Of a DNA stretch of 64,000 bases, positions 52,481-60,004 are shown piece after piece. Within the stretch, counting starts at the first letter, position 1. Every line of letters starts with the position of its first letter. Both the position numbers and the translations under genes were made by a program. This stretch comes from Bacillota bacterium. Lineage in GTDB: Bacteria > Bacillota > Sulfobacillia > JAJYWN01 > JAJZPE01. The DNA lies in the NCBI GenBank assembly GCA_021787335.1, contig JAJYMC010000019.1:60861-124860 (forward strand), given 5' to 3'. The notes beneath the pieces are model-generated. The model did no database searches and was not told where the DNA came from. It saw only the letters and a list, made by a program, of their open reading frames with translations.

Positions 52481-53266
52481 CTAAGAGGTCGCGGTGGGCG
52501 TCCCCACCCTGGACTCGGCCATTAGCCGCTCGGCGATGTCCGCCGCGCGGTCGGCCACACGGCCCTTGGTCGGGGTGCTCCCGCCTCCCTCGAGCGAACC
52601 TTCGAGCATCTCCTCGTCGTAGGGAAGGACGGCCCACAGCTCGCCCGGCGCGAAGGATTCCTCCAGGAACCGTCGCTCGCGGTCGGTGCGGACCTTGTTC
52701 CCGACGTAACGGACCTTCTCGATGCCGATCTCGCCGGCCAGCTGGCCGATGACCTTGGCGGTACGCACGCTGATCGGCGTGGGCTCGGTCACGACGAGCA
52801 TGGCGTCGACCCCGCGGGCGGTGCCCCGGGTCAGGTGCTCGATGCCGGCCCCCATGTCCATCACGACGACCTCGTCACGGTCGAGGACCAGGGCGTCGAC
52901 GACGGCCTTCAGGAACGAGTTCTCCCGGCAGTAGCAGGCTGTGCCGCCGGCCTTGACCCCGCCCATGCGGAGGAGCTTGATCCCGTTGAAGTCGATGGCG
53001 CAGCGGTCGGGGATGTCGCCGACGCGGGGGTTGAGCGGATAGAGAGCCCCGTCGCCCAACTTCTCCGAGATCACTTCCTTGAGGTCGATCAGCGGAGTCT
53101 GGTCGCGGAGCTCTTCGTCAGGGATGCCGAGGGCGGTCCCCAGGCTGATGTCCGGGTCGGCGTCGACGGCATAGACCGACAGGCCGCGCCCGGCGAGATA
53201 CCGAATGATGTTCGAGGCGATGGTCGTCTTGCCCACGCCGCCCTTGCCGGAAATGGCGATCTTCAT
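52481..53266 (-). CDS. cooC: CooC-type nickel-insertion ATPase (first copy)
   Basis: SIMIBI ATPase with AISGKGGVGKTTIASNI, DADPDISLGTALGIPDE, the nickel-binding Cys pair in GGTACYCRENSFLKA, and VVMDMGAGIEHLTRGT. It is upstream of acsA and probably serves CODH maturation; a second paralogue lies at 44143. Start ATG 53266 follows GGAGGTGAG. The last about 30 residues are variable. Confidence 0.92.
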   Translation of the reverse strand: MKIAISGKGGVGKTTIASNIIRYLAGRGLSVYAVDADPDISLGTALGIPDEELRDQTPLIDLKEVISEKLGDGALYPLNPRVGDIPDRCAIDFNGIKLLRMGGVKAGGTACYCRENSFLKAVVDALVLDRDEVVVMDMGAGIEHLTRGTARGVDAMLVVTEPTPISVRTAKVIGQLAGEIGIEKVRYVGNKVRTDRERRFLEESFAPGELWAVLPYDEEMLEGSLEGGGSTPTKGRVADRAADIAERLMAESRVGTPTATS

Positions 53267-53328
53267 CGCATCTCACCTCCCCCCGGCGGAATGGCTTGCA
53301 CGGGTGAGTCACCCGGGTGATTCGTCTT

Positions 53329-53958
53329 TCAGTGGTTGTCCTCGTCGGCCAGGGCCCGGAGCTTGACCAGCCCCTCGCCCGCGGCGACGATGCAGTCTTC
53401 GGTGGAGAGATAGTCCTTGGCGCTCGCGTCGAAGAGGACCGTCCCGTTGGCCGGGAACTCGTCGTCGCTGAGCCAGAGGACGTAGGTCACCGAGAAGTGC
53501 GGGAACACGGGGACGCGCGCGGCAAAATCGCCAAGCTTCACTTGTTCCCCGCCAAGGCGTGCCGCCGCCCGGCAAAGCGCTTCCGGCTGCCGGGCGAAGG
53601 AATCAACGAGGGGCTTGACGATGCGTTTGGTGAAGGGACCCGTATAGATGTCGCCGCCGGGCAACTCCCGAAAGGCGATGAGACGGTCGTTGGGTGACGC
53701 CGGGCCGGCGGCGGCATCCCGGTCCGCGCCGGTAACCCCAGTTAGATAATGAAGGCACAGGATGCGGGCCTGGTCCGAGAGGTCTGGGGAGGACTTCCCG
53801 CCGGGAAACCCGACGCGGTACGACGTCCCGAGGAAGGGCAAAACAAAACACCCTTCGGTCAGCTCAAAAGTCGCACCTGAAGCCCTGGCCATCTCCGCCG
53901 GGGCGCCGCCCGAGTACTTGGTCAGAGCTGAGTGGAGGGCCGGTTCGAGATTGATCAC
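53329..53958 (-). CDS. DUF3786 domain protein
   Basis: The 209-residue protein resembles DUF3786: GATFELTEGCFVLPFLGTSY, RILCLHYLTGVTGAD, FPHFSVTYVLWLSDDEFPAN and the Asp/Ser-rich C-terminus. Proteins of this family are common beside CODH/ACS and other corrinoid or Fe-S genes in anaerobes, with no proven role. It is the first gene of the acs operon, about 160 bases downstream of the promoter. GTG 53958 has GGGGAGGG upstream. A maturation or metal-related role is only a guess from context. Confidence 0.8.
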   Translation of the reverse strand: MINLEPALHSALTKYSGGAPAEMARASGATFELTEGCFVLPFLGTSYRVGFPGGKSSPDLSDQARILCLHYLTGVTGADRDAAAGPASPNDRLIAFRELPGGDIYTGPFTKRIVKPLVDSFARQPEALCRAAARLGGEQVKLGDFAARVPVFPHFSVTYVLWLSDDEFPANGTVLFDASAKDYLSTEDCIVAAGEGLVKLRALADEDNH

Positions 53959-54121
53959 GGCGCGCCCTCCCCGCGGCGGGCGGCATTTCTGAGTGCGAAT
54001 GAGCGACGATGGGCGGAACGGCGAAGAGACGATGGTTTGGAGAATGAGGCGTGAGGGTTGAAGTGAGTTGTTGGCCGATTGCGAATTTTCTGTTTACATA
54101 ATTGCCCGCTCGGTGGTACTA

Positions 54122-54151
54122 ATTATATAATAGCAGTGCCGATAGAGTCAA
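54122..54151 (-). promoter_or_regulatory. Sigma-A promoter of the acs-met operon
   Basis: Minus strand TTGACT (54146-54151), 18-bp spacer, perfect TATAAT (54122-54127), within a low-GC island. Transcription should start near 54115, with a leader of about 155 bases before DUF3786. No other strong promoter was seen within the 20-kb gene run. Confidence 0.75.
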
Positions 54152-54300
54152 TTATTTCGAAGTAAGAAGGACCAATCCGGAGGCCGGTCCCACTAGATCA
54201 GCATAGGTCGCTGACCACGGCCGAAATCGCCCCGAAATCACCTTCCGTGTTTAGAATTGCTGGAATATTCATCCCTACAAAGAGGCTGGGTGACATGCCC

Positions 54301-54332
54301 AAAAGCAAAACCCACCGCGTTGGGCGGTGGGT
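54301..54332 (-). terminator. Terminator of the fixABCX operon
   Basis: ACCCACCGC (54310-54318) pairs with GCGGTGGGT (54324-54332). On the minus strand the hairpin is followed by TTTGCTTTT. It lies about 115 bases past the fixX stop. Confidence 0.75.
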
Positions 54333-54445
54333 AATCGGCGAAGTGCCATCAAATTGTTTGCAATTCAGGTGCTCAAAAGCTTGTACCCGACCGTATCCGC
54401 CGACCTAATTGTAGTACAATTTTCGAGAACCGTCACTGGCAGTTT

Positions 54446-54793
54446 CTAACCGTATTTCCACGTGACCCCAAAGCCGCCGCGCGGGTACTTCCAATCGATG
54501 TTGCCATACGGGCAGCCGATGCGGCAGGCCCCGCACTCGACGCAGCGCTCGTACTCGACGATGGTCTTCTTCTGGGCCTCGTCCCACTCATAGACGTGGG
54601 CCGGGCAGAAGAAGGCGCACGGCCGGCCGGTCTCTTCGTGGTACTCGGCGCAGATGCTCTGGTCCTTGATGGCCAGGTGCGGTCGGTCGTCGAGGCGATA
54701 GCGGATGAGGTAGAGCTTGTCGTCGAGGCTCTTCTGGGTGGCCGGGGTGCCCGGCCGCGGCGGGGTGGGGTCTTTCTTGGCTTCGTCGCTCAT
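54446..54793 (-). CDS. fixX: Ferredoxin-like protein FixX
   Basis: The 115-residue product ends in one [4Fe-4S] motif, CVECGACRIGCPYGNI, and an N-terminal CAEYHEETGRPCAFFCPAHVYEW segment (cysteines in CAEY, PCAFFCP) as in FixX/ETF-QO C-terminal ferredoxin domains. It ends VTWKYG, the usual FixX finish. It would accept electrons from FixC or pass them to quinone. An initial Pro/Lys-rich tail of 20 residues is extra. It is 89 bases after fixC. Confidence 0.92.
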   Translation of the reverse strand: MSDEAKKDPTPPRPGTPATQKSLDDKLYLIRYRLDDRPHLAIKDQSICAEYHEETGRPCAFFCPAHVYEWDEAQKKTIVEYERCVECGACRIGCPYGNIDWKYPRGGFGVTWKYG

Positions 54794-54882
54794 GGGTGTC
54801 CTCTCCCTTCAGGGCCTGAAGGCGCAGGCGTTGGGCCCAAGGCGCGGGCCCAGGGCGCGGACCCGGGGCGCCGGTGCGAGGT

Positions 54883-56187
54883 CTAGAGCAGCGCCCGGCG
54901 GGCCTGGTTGAGATCGCGCATCAACTGCCAGACCGAGCGCCGCTCGGTGACCAGCTTCCAGATGCGCCGCTGCTTCTCTTTCTTCGGGATGCCGTCGACG
55001 GTCAGGAGCTCGGTCGCCGCCCGGTTGACGAGGTCCGGGTAGAGCGTGAAGAGGGCCGGGTTGTGCTCGAAGAAGCGCGGCACGCGCCGATAGTGCTTCA
55101 GGTCCTGCAGGACGAAGCTCTCCTCGAGGCGGTTCTTGTACATCTGCAGGACGTAGGCCGAGAAGTCGCCGCGCTTGTGGGCCTCGACGGCGATCTCGCC
55201 GGCCGTCCGCCCGCTCTCCATGGCCAGGTTGGAGCCCTCGCGGTGGAGCGAGTTGACCAGCATCCCGGCGTCTCCGCAGACCAGGAAGCCGTCGCCGTAG
55301 AGCCGCGGGACGGCGTCGTAGCCGCCCTCGGGGATGAGGTGGGCGGCATACTCCTTGGTCTCCCCGCCGGCGATGAGCGGCCGGATGACCGGGTGCGCCT
55401 TGAGGGTCTCGATGAGGTTGTTCGGGGTCTCGCCGGCCTTGATGACGTCCGAGAGCATCGCCCCGTTGCCGATGGAGATGGTCTCCTTGTTGGTGTAGAT
55501 GAAGGCCGTGCCGGTCAGGCCGCCGACGGCCTCGCCGACCAGCTCGATGGTGGCTCCCTGGTCGGCCGGGAGGTTGAAGCGGTCCTCGATCTTCTCCTTG
55601 GGCAGGGCGATGATCTCTTTGGCGGCCAGGGCCACCTGGTCGGGGAGCAGGCCGAGGCGCCCGTCGGCGAACCGCGGGATGAGCGAGTTCAGCGAGTTGA
55701 CACCGGCGGCGACGATGGTCACGTTGGCCCGCACGTCGCCGTCGGGACGGCCGACGTGAACCCCGACCACCTTCCCGTTCTCCCAGATGAGGTCCTCGAC
55801 CAGCGACTCGGCGACGAGCACGGCCCCGGCCTTGACGGCCTGAGCGGCGAACCACTGGTCGAACTTGGCCCGGAGGACGGTGAAGGCGTTGAAGGGTTCG
55901 ACCGAGTGCTCGGCGCTACGGTGGCCGAGCTTGACCACCGAGTCGTGGCCCAGGACCCAGAGGTTCTGCTCGATGACCGGGCGTTCCAGTGGGGCCTCCT
56001 TGGCCGCGCCGGGGATTAGCTTCTCCAGCGAATGGCGGTAGAGGACACCACCCATGACGTTCTTGGCGCCGGGGTACTCACCCCGCTCAAGGACCAGGAC
56101 CTTCAGGCCGGCGCGGGCGCAGGTCAGGGCCGCCGCGCTCCCCGACGGCCCCGCCCCGACGACGATGACATCGAAGCGCTCTTTCAT
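54883..56187 (-). CDS. fixC: FixC, ETF:quinone oxidoreductase-type flavoprotein
   Basis: FAD-binding GG-reductase fold: VVGAGPSGSAAALTCARAG at the N-terminus, LVCGDAGMLVNSLHREGSNLAMESG for the second FAD motif, and MGGVLYRHSLEKLIPG. With FixABX it forms a membrane-associated complex that, in nitrogen fixers and some anaerobes, bifurcates electrons from NADH to ferredoxin or flavodoxin and to quinone. The start overlaps the fixB stop by four bases (ATGA). Length 434 is typical. Confidence 0.93.
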   Translation of the reverse strand: MKERFDVIVVGAGPSGSAAALTCARAGLKVLVLERGEYPGAKNVMGGVLYRHSLEKLIPGAAKEAPLERPVIEQNLWVLGHDSVVKLGHRSAEHSVEPFNAFTVLRAKFDQWFAAQAVKAGAVLVAESLVEDLIWENGKVVGVHVGRPDGDVRANVTIVAAGVNSLNSLIPRFADGRLGLLPDQVALAAKEIIALPKEKIEDRFNLPADQGATIELVGEAVGGLTGTAFIYTNKETISIGNGAMLSDVIKAGETPNNLIETLKAHPVIRPLIAGGETKEYAAHLIPEGGYDAVPRLYGDGFLVCGDAGMLVNSLHREGSNLAMESGRTAGEIAVEAHKRGDFSAYVLQMYKNRLEESFVLQDLKHYRRVPRFFEHNPALFTLYPDLVNRAATELLTVDGIPKKEKQRRIWKLVTERRSVWQLMRDLNQARRALL

Positions 56188-57302
56188 TCGTTCCCCTCCC
56201 CCGCTCCCGTTCCCGATCCCGATCCGCCGTCGTCGGCGGCCGGCTTGGCCGTCACGCCGACCGGTTGGCCGGCTTCTTCTTTGATGAGCCGCTTGAAGGC
56301 CTCGGTCAAGGCCGGGACGACCTGATGCAGGTCGCCGACGATGCCGTAATCGGCGGCCTCGAAGATGGGGGCGTGCGGGTCGGTGTTGATGGCCACGATG
56401 AGGTCGGAACTCTGCATCCCGGCCAGATGCTGGATGGACCCGGAGATGCCACAGGCCACGTAGAGCTTGGGCCGGACGGTCTGCCCGGTCTGCCCGACCT
56501 GGTGGTCCTGGCCGATCCAGCCGTTGGCCACGGCCGCGCGCGACGAGCCGACGGCCGCGCCGAGGACGTCCGCCAGGCGGCGGATGACGTCGAAGCCTTC
56601 GACACCGCCGACCCCGCGGCCGCCCGAGACGACGATGCCGGCCTCGTCCAGCGGGATGCCCGCGGTCTTCTTGCGGACGAAGCGGAGGACCTTGGCCGCG
56701 ATGTCGTCCTCGTTCATCTCGAAGTCCTCGGTGATCAGCTCACCGGTGCGGCCTTCCTGACGCTCGGGCAGGGGCATGATGTGCGGGCGCACCGTGGACA
56801 TCTGCGGGCGCTCGGTCTTGCAGAGGATGGTGGCCATGATGTTGCCGCCGAAGGCCGGGCGGGTCTGCCGGAGGAGCCTGGTCTCGGGGTCGATGTCCAG
56901 CGAGGTGCAGTCGGCGGTCAGCCCGGTGGCCAGCGTCGTGGCGACGGTCGAGGCCAGGTCGCGGCCCTGGGCCGTGGCCCCCAGGAGGAAGGCCTCAGGG
57001 CGGTACTTCTCGACCAGCGCGACCACGGCCCGCGCGTATGGACGGGTCCGGTAATCACGGAGGACGGGCGATTCGATGAGATAGACGCGGTCGGCGCCGT
57101 AGGCGAAGGCCTCGCCGACCAGCGGCTTGGCCTTGTCGCCGAGGAGGACGGCCGAGACGTCGGTGCCGAGGTCCTTGGCCAGGCGTTTGGCCTCGCCGAT
57201 GAGTTCCCACGCGACCTGGGCCGGGGTGCCGCCGGCGTGCTCGAGATAGACCCAGATGCCCTTGGGCTGTTTGGACTCGACGGGCTTGGTCTCGACGGGC
57301 AT
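56184..57302 (-). CDS. fixB: Electron transfer flavoprotein alpha subunit (FixB)
   Basis: N-terminal ETF domain (GIWVYLEHAGGTPAQVAWEL, DVSAVLLGDKAKPL, ALVEKYRPEAFLLGATAQGRDLAS) and the C-terminal FAD domain (VVSGGRGVGGVEGFDVI, GQTGQTVRPKLYVACGISG, INTDPHAPIFEAADYGIVGD). GSSRAAVANGWIG contacts the flavin. The C-terminal Asp/Gly tail is variable. ATG 57302 shares a base with the fixA stop; GTG 57305 would add one Met. It pairs with FixA. Confidence 0.94.
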   Translation of the reverse strand: MPVETKPVESKQPKGIWVYLEHAGGTPAQVAWELIGEAKRLAKDLGTDVSAVLLGDKAKPLVGEAFAYGADRVYLIESPVLRDYRTRPYARAVVALVEKYRPEAFLLGATAQGRDLASTVATTLATGLTADCTSLDIDPETRLLRQTRPAFGGNIMATILCKTERPQMSTVRPHIMPLPERQEGRTGELITEDFEMNEDDIAAKVLRFVRKKTAGIPLDEAGIVVSGGRGVGGVEGFDVIRRLADVLGAAVGSSRAAVANGWIGQDHQVGQTGQTVRPKLYVACGISGSIQHLAGMQSSDLIVAINTDPHAPIFEAADYGIVGDLHQVVPALTEAFKRLIKEEAGQPVGVTAKPAADDGGSGSGTGAGEGNE

Positions 57303-58174
57303 CACGACTCACCCCCTTGGGCCTTGGCGGCGAGTTCGCGCCCCTCGATGGCGGCCTTCTTCACCGAGGTCAGGCCGAAGAGCTTCTCGGCCAGGGCTTT
57401 GGCGGCCTCGCGCGGCTTCTCCAGGCCGTCCGGGACGAGGTCGGTCTGCCGCTTCACCCTGGCCTGCGGGGTGAACGAACGGGCGACCGTGGTCGGCGAG
57501 CCCTTCAGGCCGCACCGGGCGAGGTCCAGGTCCAGCTGGTCCTTGGTCCAGGTGATGACCTCGTAGCGAGCCGCCCTGACCTGGTCTTCGAGCGACCCGT
57601 AACGTACGTCGTTGATCTCGTCGGTGACCGTGATGAGCGCCGGGAGCTTCGTCTTGAGGAGTTCCCTGCCGTCACCGAGGGCCCGCCAGACGCTGATCTC
57701 GCCCTTGTCGAGATCGATGGACTCGATCCCGGAGACGTAGGTCAGCTGTTCGAAGTTCAGGCGTGTGGCGATGCCCGGCCCGACCTGCCCGGTGTCGCCG
57801 TCGATGGCCATCTTGCCGGCGAAGACGATGTCCACCGGCTCCTTCTCGGCCACCTTGCGGATGGCCTGGGTGAGGATGTAGCTGGTGGCCAAGGTATCCG
57901 AACCGGCGAAGGCCCGGTCGCTGAGCAGGATGGACTCGTCGGCGCCGTACGACACGGCCTTCTTCAGGGCCTGCGACGCCTGCGGCGGCCCCATGCTGAT
58001 GACTGTCACCCGACCGCCGTAGTTGTCCTTGAGCCGCAGGGCTTCCTCGAGGGCGTGGGCGTCGAACGGATTGACGATGGACGGGACGCCGGCCCGGATG
58101 AGCGTGCCGGTGCTGGGGTCGATCTTGACCTCCGTCGTGTCCGGGACCTGTTTCAAACACACTACCGCATGCAA
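57302..58174 (-). CDS. fixA: Electron transfer flavoprotein beta subunit (FixA)
   Basis: The N-terminus HAVVCLKQVPDTTEVKIDP, NPFDAHALEEALRLKD, GGRVTVISMGPPQA and DIVFAGKMAIDGDTGQVGPG place it in the FixA/CarD group, whose members bind a second FAD and bifurcate electrons. It ends with RVKRQTDLVPDGLEKPREAAKAL. TTG 58174 has GGAGG at the right distance; the frame open to 58402 is not coding. It is the first gene of the fixABCX operon. A weak promoter-like CAGACA-N17-TATCAT lies upstream (-10 at 58276-58281). Confidence 0.94.
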   Translation of the reverse strand: MHAVVCLKQVPDTTEVKIDPSTGTLIRAGVPSIVNPFDAHALEEALRLKDNYGGRVTVISMGPPQASQALKKAVSYGADESILLSDRAFAGSDTLATSYILTQAIRKVAEKEPVDIVFAGKMAIDGDTGQVGPGIATRLNFEQLTYVSGIESIDLDKGEISVWRALGDGRELLKTKLPALITVTDEINDVRYGSLEDQVRAARYEVITWTKDQLDLDLARCGLKGSPTTVARSFTPQARVKRQTDLVPDGLEKPREAAKALAEKLFGLTSVKKAAIEGRELAAKAQGGES

Positions 58175-58384
58175 GGCCGCACCTCCGGACCTATTCTTTG
58201 AACGGGCCGCGCGTCTGATGCAGGGCGCCGCGAAGGCGGCCGCTCCCGGCCCTGAGACCCCGGTTTTCGTTCCTAATGATAGCTTTTCCTTCTGGCGTTG
58301 TCTGTGTTCTCCGTCACAATGCGACTCGGTCATCCGCCTGGGGCCCTGAGCGCTTAAGAGCGGTTCAGCCCGAACAAGACGAAA

Positions 58385-58415
58385 GAGGCCGCGGCGGCTC
58401 ATGCCGTCGGGCCTC
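58385..58415 (-). terminator. Terminator of the sigma/M23 pair
   Basis: GAGGCC (58385-58390) pairs with GGCCTC (58410-58415), with an inner CGGC/GCCG stem. On the minus strand it is followed by TTTCG. It is imperfect but well placed, 50 bases past the M23 stop. Confidence 0.45.
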
Positions 58416-58464
58416 TCCTGATGTTTCGTTCAACCAAGGTGGGGCCCAGCGTCCAGCGCCTTGG

Positions 58465-59160
58465 TCATTTTCCCAGCCATGGCATCGGATCGACCGGCTC
58501 GCCATCGACCCGGACTTCGAAGTGGACATGCGGACCGGTGGAACCGCCGCTGACGCCCGATACGACGATGGCGTCGCCGCGTCTGACGTGCCGCCCTACG
58601 GTCACCAGCAGTCGCCCGGTATAGGCGTACCACGTGGACACGGCTTTCCCGCCAAGCTTCCCGTGGCTGATGACGACCACGTTCCCGAGTTCGGGGTAGG
58701 CGCCGGCGGCGGCCACCACGCCGTCGGCCGCCGCGGTCACCGTCTCCCCGGCGGGGATGGCGAAATCCACCCCGGTGTGCTGGGCGGTCTCCCCGTTGTC
58801 AGGGTTGCGCCTGAGGCTAAAAAGGCTCTCGACCCGCGGAGACTTCACCGGGTAAGCCAGGGAGAGTTCGCTGACTTCAGGCGAGGACACCTCGGCCGCC
58901 CGGGCGGCCTCCGCCACCTGACGCGTGTCGGTCTCGTGCTGCTTGGACCGCCATGGCAGGCGTCCCTGGGCCGCAACCGTGACGCCCGCGGTGGTCGCGA
59001 GCAGCGCGGCGACCATGGCCGCGCTGGCCAGTCGCCTTTGCAGCTTCCGCCGCCGCCCGATGGTCGCGCGGATCAGGGCGGTGGTACTGTTGAAGCGTTC
59101 GGGCAGGCCGAGCTGGTCGGCCGTCTGCCGCAGAACCAGGGTGAGTTCTCGGTCAGTCAT
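58465..59160 (-). CDS. Membrane-anchored M23 metallopeptidase, candidate anti-sigma partner
   Basis: The 231-residue protein has a cytoplasmic N-terminus of about 50 residues (MTDRELTLVLRQTADQLGLP, LIRATIGRRRKLQRR), one transmembrane helix (LASAAMVAALLATTAGV) and an extracytoplasmic M23 domain. The zinc ligands are seen in HTGVDFAIPAG and GPHVHFEVRV, so the LytM fold should be active on peptidoglycan cross-links. ATG 59160 overlaps the ECF sigma gene's stop by 8 bases and has GGGAGGCG upstream. Coupled expression and topology make it a candidate anti-sigma factor fused to a peptidase; that is inference. Confidence 0.8.
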   Translation of the reverse strand: MTDRELTLVLRQTADQLGLPERFNSTTALIRATIGRRRKLQRRLASAAMVAALLATTAGVTVAAQGRLPWRSKQHETDTRQVAEAARAAEVSSPEVSELSLAYPVKSPRVESLFSLRRNPDNGETAQHTGVDFAIPAGETVTAAADGVVAAAGAYPELGNVVVISHGKLGGKAVSTWYAYTGRLLVTVGRHVRRGDAIVVSGVSGGSTGPHVHFEVRVDGEPVDPMPWLGK

Positions 59161-59731
59161 AGTTCTCGCCTCCCAGGGAAACGGCATCGACCATGTGGCT
59201 GAACCGGCGGCCCGACCGCAGGAGCCGTTCGAGCGCCGCGCGGGCGTGGTGAAGCCGTGACTTTACGGTGCCCGGCGGAACCCCAAGGACCTCGGCCATC
59301 TCCGCCTCGGACAGATCCTCATAGTACCGCAGCACGATCACCGCCCGATGGGCCGGGGTCAGGTGTTGAATGGCCCGCTGCAACCGCTCCCGGTCCTCAC
59401 TCGTCTGAATCAGCTCTTCGGGCGTCGGTTCACGAGTCATCAGGAGGTCAGGCAGGGAGCGGAAAAGGGACTGGCGTTTGGCCTGCCTGAGCGCCTCGTT
59501 GACAACGATGCGGGCAAACCATGGATAGAAGGCGTGACCCGCCTCGAAATTGGGAAGTGCCCGGTAGGCGCGGAGCAGGGCCTCCTGGAGGGCGTCGGCC
59601 GCTGAATGGGGGTCTCGGGTGATCAGGCAGGCGGTGCGGTAAGCCCTGACCTGGTGCGGTTTCACCAGCGCGTCGAAGGCTTCGCCGTCACCCTGCCCAG
59701 CTCGTCGGATCAGGTCTTCGTCTACGGGCAC
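59153..59731 (-). CDS. ECF-type RNA polymerase sigma factor
   Basis: Sigma region 2 is seen in SAADALQEALLRAYRALPNF and PWFARIVVNEALRQAKR; region 4 in LTPAHRAVIVLRYYEDLSE and LGVPPGTVKSRLHHARAAL. Length (192 aa) is normal for group IV. It would redirect RNA polymerase in response to a signal from the cell surface. GTG 59731 follows GGGGGTG; the frame open to 59767 has no ribosome site. It forms an operon with the membrane M23 protein. Confidence 0.9.
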   Translation of the reverse strand: MPVDEDLIRRAGQGDGEAFDALVKPHQVRAYRTACLITRDPHSAADALQEALLRAYRALPNFEAGHAFYPWFARIVVNEALRQAKRQSLFRSLPDLLMTREPTPEELIQTSEDRERLQRAIQHLTPAHRAVIVLRYYEDLSEAEMAEVLGVPPGTVKSRLHHARAALERLLRSGRRFSHMVDAVSLGGENYD

Positions 59732-59935
59732 GCCCGCACCCCCTATCCGGTCCACCCTATATACCACCCCAGGTCGGCCTTTGGTTCAAATTAGTTGCTC
59801 CCCTGCCTATTCCTTTTGGACCCGGGCTTGGCCTTCGGCGCGTGGTGGTTATTTTCGGTGGGCAAACATTTCCGCCGGAAGGAATGGCGACGGGCGGCCA
59901 GAATAATATGTCGGGAATGTTCAAGCACTTGCCAA

Positions 59936-59963
59936 TTGACCCGACCCGTTGTATGGTTATATG
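59936..59963 (+). promoter_or_regulatory. Probable promoter of the EMO gene
   Basis: TTGACC (59936-59941), 16-bp spacer, TATATG (59958-59963), 41 bases before the ATG. The match is fair, and the region is the only lower-GC patch between the divergent genes. Confidence 0.5.
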
Positions 59964-60004
59964 TTGCTCGATCCGTCTCGAAAAACGGCAAGGGGGTCGC
60001 GCGC

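Larger units (their letters stand above)
53959..54445. other. AT-richer intergenic region between the acs operon and fixX
   Basis: This 487-base gap holds the acs promoter (54122-54151), the fix operon terminator (54301-54332) and two inverted repeats sharing half-sites: AATTG-TTTG-CAATT (54352-54365) and AATTG-TAGTA-CAATT (54407-54421). No coding region or tRNA was recognised. It is clearly lower in GC than its surroundings. Confidence 0.6.
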
